Assembly: GCF_019578655.1 (NCBI RefSeq)
Contig: NC_063264.1
Coordinates: 15,922,429 to 15,986,428 of the forward strand
Length of the DNA: 64,000 bases
Source of the DNA: Ricinus communis
Lineage: Eukaryota; Streptophyta; Magnoliopsida; Malpighiales; Euphorbiaceae
Direction: 5' to 3'
The position numbers and the translations under genes are program-made. Under the pieces are notes generated by a model. That model did not search any database, had not been told where the DNA came from, and saw nothing but the letters and a program-made list of their open reading frames with translations. Shown here one piece after another: positions 1 to 13,811 of this stretch (its first letter is position 1; every line of letters begins with the position of its first letter).

Positions 1-3000
1 TAGATTCATAAATATACATCTTTTACGAGGTTATTTTCTTATATTGATAAATATACATATTTTACGGGGCTATTTTCTTACATTGATAAATATACCACTT
101 TTACATGGTCGTTTTTTCATAATAAATTATTAGCATTATTATGGGGTTGTTTCCTCAAATTCATAAATATATACTTTTTACGAGCTTATTTTCTTATATC
201 GACAAATATACACGTTCTACGGGGTTGTTTTCTCATATTTTAAAATTAACTCATTTAAGGAGTTGTTTTCTCATACTCACAAATATACCAAAATTACAGT
301 GTTATTTTCTCCAATTGATAAATATCCCCATATTACGAGGTTGTTTTCTAATATTTATATATATACCTCTCTTACGGGGTTGTTTTCTCATATTAAAAAA
401 TTTACCCCTTATAACAAGGCTGTTTTCTCAGACTCGCAATTCATTACTTTTGCGGTGTTGTTTTCTCAGATTCATAAATATACATGTTTTATGAGGTTAT
501 CTTCTTATATTGATAAATATACCACTTTTACGGGGTCGTTTTCTCATAAAAATTTTTTAGCACTATTATGGGGTTGTTTTCTCAAATTCATAAATATACA
601 CGTATTACGGGGTTATTTTCTCATATTATAAAAATAATCCATTTAAGGGGTCGTTTTCTCTTACTCACAAATATAACAAAATTACGGGGTTATTTTCTCC
701 GATTGATAAATATCCCCGTATTACGGGGTTATTTTCTAATATTTATAGATATATCGCTCTTACGAGGTTATTTTCTCGTATTAATAAATTTAGCCCTTCT
801 AACGGGGCTATTTTCCCATACTCGCAATTACACTACATTTACGGGGTTGTTTTCTCAAATTCATAAATATATACGTTTTTCGAGGTTATTTTCTCAAATT
901 GATAAATATCCCCATATTACGGGGTTGTTTTCTCATATTAAAAAATTTACCCCTTCTAACGATGCTACTTTCTCAGACTCGTAATTACACTACTTTTATG
1001 GTGTTGTTTTCTCAAATTTATAAATATACACGTTCTACGAGGTTATTTTCTTATATTGATAAATATACCACTTTTACAAGGTCGTTTTCTCATAATAAAT
1101 TATTAGCACTATTATGGGGTTCGTTTCTCAAATTCATTAATATACACGTATTACGGGGTTATATTCTTATATCGACAAATATAACCCTTTTACGGGGTTA
1201 TTTTCTCATTTTATAAAATTAATCTATTTAAGGGGTCGCTTTCTCATACTCACAAATATAGCAAAATTACGGGGTTATTTTCTCCGATTGATAAATATCC
1301 CCGTATTACGGGGTTGTTTTCTAATATTTATAGATATACCCCTCTTACGGGATTATTTTCTCATATTAAAAGATTGACACCTTCTAACGAGGCTGTTTTC
1401 TCATACTCGCAATTACACTACTTTTACGGGGTTGTTTTTCAGATTCATAAATATACAAGTTTTACGAGGTTATTTTCTTAAGTTGATAAATATACAACTT
1501 TTACGGGGTTATTCTCTTACATTGATAAATATACCACTTTTACGGGGTCATTCTCTCATAATAGATTATTAGCACTATTATGGGGTTGTCTTCTTAAATT
1601 CATAAATATACAAGTTTTACGGCATTATTTTCTTATATTGAAAAATATAACCCTTTTACGGGGTTATTTTCCCATATTATAAAATTAATCCATCTAATGG
1701 GTCGTTTTCTCATACTCACAAATATACCAAAATTACAGAGTTATTTTCTCTGATTGATAAATATCATCATATTACAAGGTTATTTTCTAATATTTATAGA
1801 TATATCCCTCTTACGGGGTTGTTTTCTCATATTAAAAAATATACCACTTCTAACGAGCCTGTTTTCTTAGACTCGCAATTACACTACTTATACGGGGTTG
1901 TTTTCTCAGATTCATAAATATACACGTTTTATGAGGTTATTTTTTTATATTGATAAATATACCAGTTTTACGGGGTCATTTTCTCATAATAAATTATTAG
2001 CAATATTATCGGGTTATTTTCTCAAATTAATAAATATACACGTTTTACAAGGTTATTGTCTTATGTCGACAAATATACCCCTTTTACGGGGTTATTTTCT
2101 CATATTCTAAATTACCGCATTTAAAGGGTTGTTTACTCATGCTCATAAATGTACCAAAATTACGGGGTTATGTTCTCTGATTGATAAGTATTCCTGTATT
2201 ACGAGGTTGTTTTCTAATATTTATAGATATATCCCTCTTATGAGGTTATTTTCTCGTATTAATAAATTTACCCCTTTTAACGAGGCTATTTTTTTATACT
2301 CGCAATTACACCACTTTTATGGGGTTGTTTTCTCATATTCATAAATATACATGTTTTACGAGGTTATTTTCTTATATTGATAAATATATCACTTTTACGG
2401 GGTCATTTTCTCATAATAAATTATTAGCACTATTATGTAGTTGTTTTCTCAAATTCATAAATATACACATTTTACGAGGTTATTCTCTTACATCGACAAA
2501 TAATACCCCTTTTACGGAGTTGTTTTCTCATATTTTAGAATTACCACATTTAAGGGGTTGTTCTCTCATACTCACCAATATACTAAAATTTTAGGATTAT
2601 TTTCTCCAATTGATAAATATCCCTGTATTATGGGGTTGTTATCTCATATTAAAAAATTTACCCCCTCTAATAAGGCCGTTTTCTAAGACTTGCAATTCAC
2701 TACTTTTACGGGGTTGTTTTCTCATATTAAAATATTTACCCTTCTAACGAGGTTGTTTCCTAAGGCTCGTAATTCACTTCTTTTACACTATTATTTTTTC
2801 AGATTCATAAATATACATGTTTTACGAGGTTATTTTCTTATATTGGTAAATATACCACTTTTAGGGGGGTCGTTTTCTCATAATATATTCTTAACACTAT
2901 TATGGGATTGTTTTCTCAAATTTATAAATATACACGTATTACGTGGTTATGTTCTTATATCGACAAATATAATCCTTTTACGGGGTAATTTTCTCATATT

Positions 3001-6000
3001 ATAAAATTAATCCACTTATGGGGTCGTTTTCTCATACTCACAAATATATCAAAATTACAGGGTTATTTTGGTATATGGATAAATATCCCCGTATCACGGG
3101 GTTGTTTTGTAATATTTATAGATATACCCCTCTTACGGGGTTATTTTCTCATATTAAAAAATTTACACCTTCTAACGAGGCTGTTTTCTCAAACTCCCAA
3201 TTATACTACTTTTATGGGGTTGTATTTCAGATTCATAAATATACACATTTTACGAGGTTATTTTTTTAGATTGATAAATATATAAGTTTTACAGGCTTAT
3301 TTTCTTACATTGTTAAATATACCACTTTTACGCGGTCGTTCTCTCATAATGGATTATTAGCACTATTATGTGGGTTGTCTTCTCAAATTCATAAATATAC
3401 ACTTATTAGGGGGTTAATTTTCTCGCTTTACAGGTTTATTTTCTCATATTATAAAATTAATCTATTTAAGGGGTCGTTTTCTCTTACTCACAAATATAAC
3501 AAAATTATGGGGTTATTTTCTCCGATTGATAAATATCTCTGTATTACGGGGTTGTTTTCTAATATTTATAGATATATCCCTCTTACGGCGTTGTTTTCTC
3601 AGATTCATAAATATACACATTTTACGGGGTTATTTTCTTATATGGACAAATATACCCCTTTTACGGGATTATTTTCTCATATTATAAAATTAACCCATTT
3701 AAGGGGTTGTTTTCTCATACTCACATATATACAAAAATTACGGGGTTATTTTCTCCGGTAGATAAATATTCCGGCATTACATAGTTGTTTTCTAATATTT
3801 ATAAATATATACCCTTTACGGAGTTGTTTTCTTATATTAAAAGATTTACCCCTTCTATGATGATGTTTTCTCATACTCACAATTACACTACTTTTACGGG
3901 TTTATTTTCTCAGTCCATAAATACACACGTTTTACGAGATTATTTTCTTATATTGATAAATATACATGTTTTACGAAGTTATTTTCTTACATTGATAAAT
4001 ATACCACTTTTATGGGGTCATTTTCTCATATTAAATTATTAGCACTATTATGGGGTTGTTTTCTCAAATTCATAAATATACATATTTTCGGGGTTATTTT
4101 CTTATATCGACAAATATACCTCTTTTACGGGTTATTTTCTCATATTCAAACATTACGCCATTTAAAGGGTTGTCTTGTCATACTTACAAATATACCAATA
4201 TTACAAGGTTATTTTCTCCGATTGATAAATATCACGTATTACGGGGTTATTTTTAAATATTTATAAATATACCACTCGTAAGGGGTTGTTTTTTCAGATT
4301 CATAAATATACACATTTTACGGAGTTATTTTCTTATACCGATAAATGTACCCTTTTACTGGGTCATTTTCTCATATTCTAAAATTACCCGATTTAAGGGG
4401 TTGTTTTCTCATACTCACAAATATACCAAAATTTCGGAGTTATTTTCTCCGATCGATAAATATCCTCGTATTATGGGGTTGTTTGCTAATAATTATAATA
4501 TACCCCTCTTACGGGGTTGTTTTCTCATATTAAAAAATTTACACCTTCTAACGATGTTGTTTTCTTAGACTTGCAATTACACTTACACTACTTTTATGGG
4601 GTTGTTTTCTCAGATTCATAAATATTCACGTTTTACGGGGTTATTTTCTTATATTGCTAAATATAACACTTTTACGAGGTCGTTTTCTCATATAAAATTA
4701 TAGCACTATTATGGGGTTGTTTGGTCAAATTTATAAATATACACGTTTTATGGAATTATTTTCTTATATCGACAAATATACACCTTTTACGGGGTTGTTT
4801 TCTCATATTCTAAAATTAACCCATTTAATGGGTTGTTTTCTCATACTCACAATATACTACTATTACAGGGTTATTTTCTCTTATTGATAAATATCTCCGT
4901 ATTACGGGGTTGCTTTCAAATTTTATAAATATACTCCTCTTACAAAGTTGTTTTCTCATATTAAAAGATTTACCCGTTCTACGAGGCTGTTTTCTCAGAC
5001 TCGCAATTACACTATTTTTACGGGTTTGTTTTCTTATATTCATATATACACATTTTATGAGGTTATTTTCTTATATTGATAAATATACTGCTTTTACGTG
5101 GTCGGTTTCTCATAATAAATTATTAGCACTATTATGAGGTTTTTTCTCAAATTCATAAATATACACGTTTTACAGGATTATTTTCTTATATCGACAAATA
5201 TACCCCTTTTACGGGTTATTTTCTCATATTCTAAAATTAACCATTTAAGGGGTTGTTTTCTCATACTCACAATATACCAATATTACGGGATTATTTTCTC
5301 CGATTCATAAATATCCCTGTATTACGGGGTTGATTTCAAATATTTATAAATATACCCCTCTTACGGAGTTGTTTTCTCATATTAAAAGATTTACCCCTTC
5401 TACGAGGCTGGTATCTCAAACTCGTAATTACACTATGAGATTCATAAATATACACGTTTTACGGAGATATTTTCTTACATTGATAAATATACCACTTGTA
5501 TGAGATCGTTTTTTCATAATAAATTATTAGCACTATTATGGGATTGTTTTTTCAAATTCATAAATACACACGTTTTACGGGATTCTTTTCTTTTATCGAC
5601 AAATATAATCCTTTTACTTGGTTTCTCATATTATAAAATTAACTCATTTAAGGGGTTGTTTTCTCATACTCACAAATATACTAAAATTACGGGGTTCTTT
5701 TCTCCGTTTTATAAATATCCCCGTATTACGGGGTTGTTTGCTAATATTTTTAATATATACCTCTTACGGGTTGTTTTCTCATATTAAAAAAGGTACACCT
5801 TCTATCGAGGCTGTTTTCTCAGACTGGCAATTACACTACTTTTATGGGGTTATTTTCTCAGATTCACAAATACACACGTTTTACTGTGTTATTCTCTTAT
5901 ATTGATAAATATAACACGTTTATGGGATCGTTTCCTCATTTTAAATTATTAGCACTATTACGGGGTTGTTTTATCAAATTTATAAATATACACGCTTTAC

Positions 6001-9000
6001 GGGATTATTTTCTTATATCGACAAATATAACCCTTTTACGCGGTTGTTTTCTCATATTCTAAAATTAACCTATTTAAGGGGTTGTTCTCTCATATTCACA
6101 AATATACCAAAATTACGGGGTTATTTTCTCTGATTGACAAATATCCCCTTTACGGGGTTGTTATTAAATAAGTATAAATACACTCCTCTTACGGAGTTGT
6201 TTTCCATATTAAAAGATTTACCCTTCCACGAGGCTGTTTTCTCACACTTCCAATTACACTATCTTTACTGGTTTGTTTTCTCAGATTCATAAATATACAC
6301 ATTTTACGAGGTTATTTTTCTTAGATTGATAAATATACAAGTTTTACGGGGTTATTTTCTTACATTGATAAATATACCACTTTTACGGGGTCATTTTCTC
6401 ATAATAAATTATTAGCACTATTACGGGCTTGTTTTCTCAAATTCATAAATATACACGTTTTCGAGGTTATTCTCTTATATCGACAAATATACTCCTTTAA
6501 CGGGTTATTTCTCATTTTCTAAAATTACACATTTAAGGGGTTGTTTTCTCATATTCACAGATATACAAAAATAACTGGGTTATTTTCTCAGATTCATAAA
6601 TATACCTGTATTACGGGGTTATTTTCTTATATTGATAAATATACCACTTTTATGGGGTCATTTTCTCATATTAAATAATTAGCAGTATTATAGGGTTGTT
6701 TTCTCGAATTTATAAATATACACGTTTTACGGAGTTATTTTCTCATAATCTGAAAGTACCCCATTTAAGGGGTTGTTTTCTCATTCTCACAAATATATCA
6801 AAATTTCGGGGTTATTTTCTCCAATTGATAAATATCCCCGTATAACGGGGTTGTTTTCTCAAGTTAAAAAATTTACTTCTTCTAACGAGGCTATTTTCTT
6901 ATACTCGCAATTCACTACTTTTATGGTGTTGTTCTCTCATATTCATAAATATACACGTTTTATGAGGTTATTTTCTTATATTGATAAATATACCACTTTT
7001 ACGGGGTCGTTTTCTCATAATAAATTATTAGCACTACTATGGGGTTATTTTCTCAAATTCATAAATATACACGTATTACGGGGTTATTTTCTTATATCGA
7101 CAAATATAACCTTTTTACGGGGTTATTTTCTCATATTATAAAATTAATCCATTTAAGGGGTCGTTTTTTCATACTCACAAATATACCAAATTACGGGGTT
7201 ATGTTCTCCGATTGATAAATATCCCCGTATTACGGGGTTGTTTTCTAATATTTATAGACATATCCCTCTTACGGGGTTATTTTCTAAAATTAACAAATTT
7301 ACCCCTTCTAACGAGGCTATTTTCTCAGACTCACAATTATACTACTTTTACAGGGTTGTTCTCTCAAATAAATAAATATACACATTTTACGAGGTTATTT
7401 TCTTATATTTCTAATTATACTACTTTTACGGGGTGGTTTTCTCATAATAAATTATTAGCACTATTATGGGGTTGTTTTCTCAAATTCATAAATATACACG
7501 TTTTACGAGGTTATTTTCTTATATCGACAAATATACCCCTTTTACGGGGTTATTTTCTCATATTCTAAAATTACCCTATTTAAGGGGTTGTTTTCTCATA
7601 GTCACAAATATACCAAAATTTTGGGGTTATTTTCTCCCATTGATAAATATCCTCGTATTACGGGGTTGTTTTCTCATATTAAAAAATTTACCCCTTCTAA
7701 CGATGCTGTTTTCTCAGACTCGCGATTACACTATTTTTATGATGCTATTTTCTAAGATTCATAAATATACACGTTCTACGAGATTATTTTCTTATATTGA
7801 TAAATATATCATTTTTACGGGTTCGTTTTCTCATAATAAATTATTAGCACTATTTTGGGGGTGCTTTCTCAAATTCATAAATATACATGTATTACGGGGT
7901 TAATTTCTTATATAGAAAAATATAACCCTTTTACAGGGTTATTTTCTCATTTTATAAAATTAATCCATTTAAGGAATCGTTCTCTCATACTCACAAATAT
8001 ACTAAAATTACGGGGTTATGTTCTCCGATTGATAAATATTCCCGTATTACGGAGTTGTTTTCTAATATTTATAGATATACCCCTCTTACGGAGTTATTTT
8101 CTACTATTAAAAAATTTACACCTTTTAACGAGGCTGTTTCTCAGACTCGCAATTAAACTACTTTTACGGGGTTGTTTTTCATATTCATAAATATAGACGT
8201 TTTATGAGGTTATTTTCTTAGATTGATAAAAATACAAGTTTTACGGGGTTATTCTCTTATATTGATAAATATACCACTTTTACTGGGTCGTTCTCTCATA
8301 ATAGATTATTAGCACTATTATGGGTTGTCTTCTCAAATTCATAAATATACACGTTTTACGGTATTATTTTCTTATATCGACAAATATAACCCTTTTACGG
8401 GGTTATTTTCTCATATTATATAATTAATCCATCTAAGGGGTCATTTTCTCAGACTCACAAATATACCAAAATTACGGAGTTATTTTTCTTATTGATAAAT
8501 ATCCCCGTATTACGGGGTTGTTTTCTAATATTTATAGATATACCCCTCTTACGGGGTTGTTTTCTCTTATTAAAAGATATACCACTTCTAACGAGCCTGT
8601 TTTCTCAAACTCTCAATTACACTACTTCTTACGGGATTGTTTTCTCAAATTCATAAATATACACGTTTTATGAGGTTATCCTCTTATATTGATAAATATA
8701 CCAGTTTTACGGGGTCGTTTTCTCAAAAAACATTATTAGCACTATTATGGGGTTATTTTTTCAAATTCATAAATACACATTTTACGAGGTTATTTTTTTT
8801 ATATCAACAAATATACCCCTTTTACGGGGTTATTTTCTCATATTCTAAATTACCTCATTCAAGTAAATATCCCCGTATTACGGGATTGTTTTCTAATATT
8901 TATAGATATAACCCTCTAACGGGGATATTGTCTCGTATTAATAGATTTACCCCTTCTAACGAGATTATTTTCTTATACTCGCAATTACACTACTTTTGCG

Positions 9001-11112
9001 GGGTTGTTCTATCAGATGCATAAATATACACGTTTTACGAGGTTATTTTCTGATTTTGATAAATATACCACTTTTACAGGGTCATTTTCTCATAATAACG
9101 TATTAGCACTATTATGGAGTTGTTTTCTCAAATTCATAAATATACACATTTTACGAGATTATTTTCTTACATCGAGAAATGTACCCTTTTATGAAGTTAT
9201 TTTCTCATATTCTAAAATTACCACATTTAAGGGGTTGTTTTCTCATACTCACCAATATACTAAAATTTCGGAGTTATTTTCTCCAATTGATAAATATCCC
9301 TGTATTACGGGGTTGTTTTCTCATATTAAAAAATTTACCCCCTCTAACGAGGCTGTTTTCTTCTCATATTAAAATATTTACCCCTTCTAACGAGGTTGTT
9401 TCCTGAGACTGGCAATTCACTACTATTACGGTTTTATTTTTTCAGATTTATAAATATACACATTTTATGAGGTTATTTTCTTATATTGATAAATATACCA
9501 CTTTTACGGGGTAATCTTCTCATAATATATTATTAGCACTATTATGGTGTTGTTTTCTCAAATTCATAAATATACATGTTATTTTCTTATATCGACAAAT
9601 ATAACCCTTTTACGGGGTTATTTTCTCATATTATAAAATTAATCCACTTAATGGGTCATTTTATCATACTCACAAATATACTAAAATTATAGGGTTATTT
9701 TCTCCGATTGATAAATATCCCCGTATTACGGGGTTGTTTTGTAATATTTATAGATATACCCCTCTTACGGGGTTATTTTCTCATATTAAAAATTTACTTC
9801 TAACGAGGCTGTTTTCTAAAACTCGCAATTACACTACATTTACGGGATTATTTTCTAAGATTCATAAATATATACGTTTTACGTGGTTAGTTTCTTATAT
9901 GGATAAATATACCACTTTTACAGGATCATTTTCTCATAATAAATTATTAGCACTATTATGGGGTTGTTTTCTCAAATTCATAAATATACACATTTTACGA
10001 GGTTACTTTCTTAGATTGATAAATATACAAGTTTTACGGGGTTATTTTCTTAAATTGATAAATAGACCACTTTTACGGGGTCATTCTCTCATAATAGATT
10101 ATTAGCACTATTATGGGGTTGTCTTCTCAAATTCATAAATATACACGTTTTACGGCTATATTTTCTTATATCGACAAATATAACCCTTTTACGGGGTTAT
10201 TTTCTCATATTATAAAATTAATCCATTTAAAGGGTCATTTTCTCATACTCACAAATATACCAAAATTACGGAGTTATTTTCTCTGATTGAAAAATATCCC
10301 AGTATTACGGGGTTATTTTCTAATATTTATATTACCCCTCTTACGGGTTTATTTTCTCATATTAAAAAATATACCACTTCTAACGAGGCTGTTTTCTCAG
10401 ACTCGCAATTACACTACTTTTACAGGGTTGTTTTCTCAAATTCAAAAATATACATGTTTTACGAGGTTATTTTCCTATATTGATAAATATACCACTTTTA
10501 CGGGCTCGTTTTCTCATAATAAATTATTAGCACTATTATGGGACTTTTTCTCAAATTCATAAATATACACATTTTACGGGATTATTTTCTTATATCGACA
10601 AATATACCCCTTTTACGGGGTTATTTTCTCATATTCTAAATTACCTCATTTAAGGGGTTATTTACTCATACTCAGAAATATACCAAAATTACGGGGTTAT
10701 TTTCTCCAATTTATAAATATCCCCGTATTACGGGGTTATTTTCTCATATTATAAAATTTATCCATTCTAACGAGAATGTTTTCTAAGACTTGCAATTCAC
10801 TACTTTTACGGGGTTGTTTTCTCATATTAAAAAATTTACCGCTTCTAACGAGGCTGTTTTCTCAGACTCACAATTCACTACTTTTATAGTGTTGTTTTCT
10901 CAGATTTATAAATATACACGTTTTTTATATTGATAAATATACCACTTTTACGAGGTCGTTTTCTCATAATAAATTATTAGTACTATTATGGGGTTGTTTT
11001 CTTAATTTCATAAATATACACGTATTACGGGGTTATTTTCTTATATCGACAAATATAACTCTTTTACGGATTTTTTTCTCATATTATAAAATTAATCCAT
11101 TTAAGGGGTCGT
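1..11112 (+). repeat. Satellite array block 1, ~39-bp monomers in ~430-bp higher-order units
   Basis: The whole stretch is a tandem array. Each monomer has a core close to GGGGTTRTTTTCT and an AT-rich arm ending in a variant of AAATATACC, and is 38-41 bp long. About eleven monomer kinds recur in the same order. Their arms read: AAATTCATAAATATACACG; TATATCGACAAATATACCC; CATATTCTAAAATTA; CATACTCACAAATATACC; CCGATTGATAAATATCCCC; AATATTTATAGATATACCC; CATATTAAAAAATTTACCCC; AGACTCGCAATTACACTAC; AGATTCATAAATATACACG; TATATTGATAAATATACCAC; ATAATAAATTATTAGCAC. The TTATTAGCAC landmark recurs at intervals of about 425-430 bp (for example near 7030 and 7458), with some of 467-470 bp that carry an extra monomer. 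No gene is visible. The long open frames are the 13-codon monomer read through. Confidence 0.97.
11108..11112. repeat. Target-site duplication GTCGT, left copy
   Basis: GTCGT directly precedes the 5' LTR and recurs at 18007-18011 after the 3' LTR. The paralogous satellite at 56648-56652 has a single GTCGT and no element, which confirms the duplication. Confidence 0.95.
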
Positions 11113-11411
11113 TGATGCAATAAAGACAAGAACTACAAATGATCCTTTAAGCTTTCAAGGAGGTCCAATGACAAGATCCAAGTCCAAAAGTATGCAAGAA
11201 GCTTTGTTGGGCTTAATTAAAGACATTTGGAGTGTTCAAACACAACAAGGCTCAGTCCAAGATTTAGGATTGCAAAAAGGATCCAAAATCATCAATTTAG
11301 TGCAATAAGTTTGGGCTGAACTCATAGGTCCAATAAGATTCATTTGAAGCCTTTTTTTACTTTCATTTTATTAGGTTTTTCTTAAGTTATGGTGTGATTA
11401 GTTGTCTTTTA

Positions 11412-11500
11412 GAGTTACAAAATAGATGCACATAATTAGTCATAATTTGGAGTTACAAAATGGATGCACATAATTAGTTGTCATTTGGGAGTTACAAAAA
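11412..11500 (+). repeat. Short direct repeats inside the 5' LTR (38-39 bp period)
   Basis: The motif GAGTTACAAAAT starts at 11412, 11450 and 11489, the third copy being partial. The first two units continue with GATGCACATAATTAGT. The 3' LTR has the same set from 17432. They lie upstream of the TATA-like box, so they are in U3 and could be promoter repeats; that role is inferred. Confidence 0.8.
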
Positions 11501-11614
11501 TGAGTGACATCAATGTAAAAACAGCCACTTTTAATAAGTTTTAAGGGGAATTAAAGGGAGAAACGTGGGGAAGCTCAAAAGACATCCATTTAGGTTTCTT
11601 TGTCTTGTTTTGGC

Positions 11615-11622
11615 TATGAATA
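11615..11622 (+). promoter_or_regulatory. Probable LTR TATA box, altered form TATGAATA
   Basis: The aligned position in the 3' LTR (17634-17641) reads TATAAATA, a good plant TATA box in a typical LTR position. In this LTR the fourth base is G. If the assignment is right, the LTR that would drive transcription of this copy has a weakened promoter. Confidence 0.6.
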
Positions 11623-11989
11623 TCAAAGCCAAATCCATTTGTAAAGAGAGAATTTTGAATGATAATCTTTGTTTGCTCTTTGTGAGTGTTTTTGCTTAAG
11701 TTCTTGCATGAACTTTGAACTTATCAAACTATTTTTAGTTTGTGGCGTTCTCTAACCAAAATCTTGTGTTTGATTCATAACTTATCAAATCATACTTGGT
11801 TTGTGGCATTTGGAGTTGAATTCAAGTGCTAGTTTCATTGTTGGAACTAGTTTTTTCCTAACTTCACTTGAGGAGATCCTTGGGTTTTGGAATCATCTTG
11901 ATTGGAGGGTGTTTTCTTGCATTCCATATGTATCGTAACTCATTAGTTATTGGGGTGTATGGTTGCTAAGATGATGATTTCCTATCATT

Positions 11990-12001
11990 TGGTATCAGAG
12001 C
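11990..12001 (+). other. Primer-binding site for initiator methionine tRNA
   Basis: TGGTATCAGAGC, two bases after the 5' LTR, is complementary to the 3' end of plant tRNA-iMet, the usual primer of plant Ty3/gypsy and Ty1/copia elements. The match stops after 12 bases. Confidence 0.93.
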
Positions 12002-12612
12002 TTGCTTCAAGTTGAGGTTTGCTTATCTTTGTGTTTTGTGTGTTATTAAAGTTTCTCATCTTCTTTATTTCTTTTGTGCCAAATTCTTCTTGTTTCAATA
12101 TTTTCCTTCTAAGTACTCTTTCTTTTCAAAGTTTACACCTTTGTGCGCATAAAGTAAAACTTCGTTGTCCCTTGCTAAAAAAAATTGTGTTGTTCATAAT
12201 TTCTTTTCACTTGTGTTATTATCATTAAAAAAAAAGAATCAGAAGATCAAAAAAAAAAAGAGAAAGTTTGGGCGGCATAGAAATCCTATTCTATTATTTT
12301 ATTTTATTGCTTTCTTGTGTCTAGCTACTTTAAATTTGGCCTGACCTAACAACTTAATCTAGACCAGCCTTTTTTTTTTCTTTTCACTCCATTGAATTGC
12401 CATAATTTGATTTGGTTTGTTTAGGTGATTAGTTCATCTAAGACCCTAAAGCAAAAGCAAGAGAGGTAAAAGGCAATAGTGGTGAGACTAGCATCGAGAA
12501 AAGCCAAAAACTTTGAGTGAAACACGAGCGGTGTGACATTTTAATTGAGAGACACACGCGAGCGAGTGTTTTTGTGAGGCTATACTAACTTGTTTTTCAG
12601 GTTTTTCGCGCA
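12002..12612 (+). other. Untranslated leader of the CRM-type element
   Basis: About 610 bp between the primer site and the gag ATG. It has T-rich and A-rich runs (around 12226-12264 and 12369-12381) and no convincing coding frame. The packaging signal would be expected here, but I cannot identify one. Confidence 0.75.
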
Positions 12613-13793
12613 ATGTCAAAAGAACAAGTTTCAAGTAGTGTTGGAGCATCCATTGAGCAAACTTTGCAAGCAATGCAAAAAGAGTTTGAAAGAATGTATA
12701 GGCGAATGGATGATGTTGTTGAAAGTGTGAGAAGGCAAGGTGAAACTATTACAAGAATTCAAAACGAGCCTAGAAGAGAAAGGCAACTAGTGGTATCAGA
12801 GCCACTTTGGAGGATGATTTGGAGGATGACCAAGCAACCACTTTTGGTGGAGATGACCATCCTAGGAGACACAATAGGAGATCAAGGCAAGATGGTGTAG
12901 ATCGCAACCTAGGCAGCATCAAAATGAAAATTCCTTCCTTTCAAGGAAAGAATGATCCTGATGTCTACTTGGAATGGGAGCAAAAGGTGGAGATGATCTT
13001 CGAATGCCATAACTATTCAGAGGAGAAAAAGGTAAAACTTGTTGCCGTTGAGTTTTGTGATTACGCTAGTGTTTGGTGGCATCAATTATGTAGGGAAAGG
13101 AGACGAAATGGAGAAAGACCCGTAGGGTCATGGATGGAGATGAAACGTATCATGAGGAAGAGGTTCATTCCTAACTATTACTATAGAGATTTGCATCAAC
13201 GATTGCAAACTCTAAGGCAAGGAACCATGAGTGTGGAGGAGTACCACAAAGAAATGGAAATGGCTATGATTAAAGCAAATATGGAGGAGGATAGAGAGGC
13301 CACCATGGCAAGATTCTTGAATGGTCTAAACAAGAATATTGCTGATCTTGTGGAGTTGCAACATTATGTGGAGCTTGAGGACATGGTGAATGTAGCCATG
13401 AAAATTGAAAGGCAACTCAAGCGAAAAGGTGCAAGTAAGTTTGATTCTAAACTTAATTCGAGTTCTAGTTCTTTTAATTGGAAATCGAATTGGAGTAAAA
13501 AGGATGATAAATTTGCTAAGCCTAAAGTGGATGAGAATAAGAATAAAAATGAAATAGGCAGCAAAAACAAAGTTGAGAATCAAGCTAATCAATCTAGAAG
13601 CTTGAAGTGTTTTAAGTGTCTTGGACATGGTCATTATGCACGTGATTGCCCTAATAAGAGGACCATGATTGTTAGAGATGGAATTGTTGAATCTGAAAGT
13701 GAAAATGAAAATGATGATGAGAATGATGACATGCCAACTTTAGAGGATGTTAGTGATGTTGAGTATGCTAAAGGGGATGTGTTAGTAGTATAA
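12613..13793 (+). pseudogene. gag: gag (capsid-nucleocapsid) region, frameshifted
   Basis: Encodes the structural Gag protein that forms the virus-like particle. The ATG at 12613 opens a coiled-coil-like N-terminus (MSKEQVSSSVG...). Around 12800 the frame breaks. The homologous reading continues one frame over, open at least from 12807 to 13793. That second frame carries the plant retrotransposon Gag domain (KMKIPSFQGKNDPDVYLEWE, then a WW-containing segment), a basic stretch, and a CX2CX4HX4C zinc knuckle at 13608-13649 (C-FK-C-LGHG-H-YARD-C). It ends at an in-frame TAA (13791-13793) in an acidic stretch where related elements read on into protease. A second in-frame TAA follows at 13809-13811. 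The break near 12800 looks like the loss of one base. Confidence 0.9.
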
Positions 13794-13811
13794 CGCACAC
13801 TTAGTTTGTAA

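Larger units (their letters stand above)
11113..11987 (+). repeat. 5' LTR of the CRM-type element
   Basis: 875 bp, TGATG...ATCA. Its first ~155 bp are a copy of the end of pol ([20 protein letters not shown] reading frame), since the LTR overlaps the coding region. It differs from the 3' LTR at about seven bases and one 1-base indel. At the differing substitutions this LTR has C or G and the 3' LTR has A or T. The likely TATA box reads TATGAATA here against TATAAATA in the 3' LTR. Confidence 0.95.

Noticed and set aside
1..2000. Telomere-type repeat because of frequent GGGGTT
   Set aside because: The G-run occurs once per 39 bp inside a longer monomer; plant TTTAGGG arrays are absent.
141..11000. 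Dozens of open frames of 60-150 codons in the satellite, and similar ones to the window end
   Set aside because: They are 13-residue periodic translations of the repeat in several frames at once, with no conserved start, domain or codon bias.
1..11112. CRISPR-like array (regular ~39-bp spacing)
   Set aside because: The variable parts recur in fixed order as monomer types, no cas genes exist, and the flanking elements are plant retrotransposons.
12019..12228. 69-codon open frame in the CRM leader
   Set aside because: Low-complexity T-rich translation upstream of gag, without any known counterpart.
13326..13634. Antisense open frames across gag (also 13364-13570 and 14247-14481)
   Set aside because: Shadows of the gag and linker coding sequence on the opposite strand.
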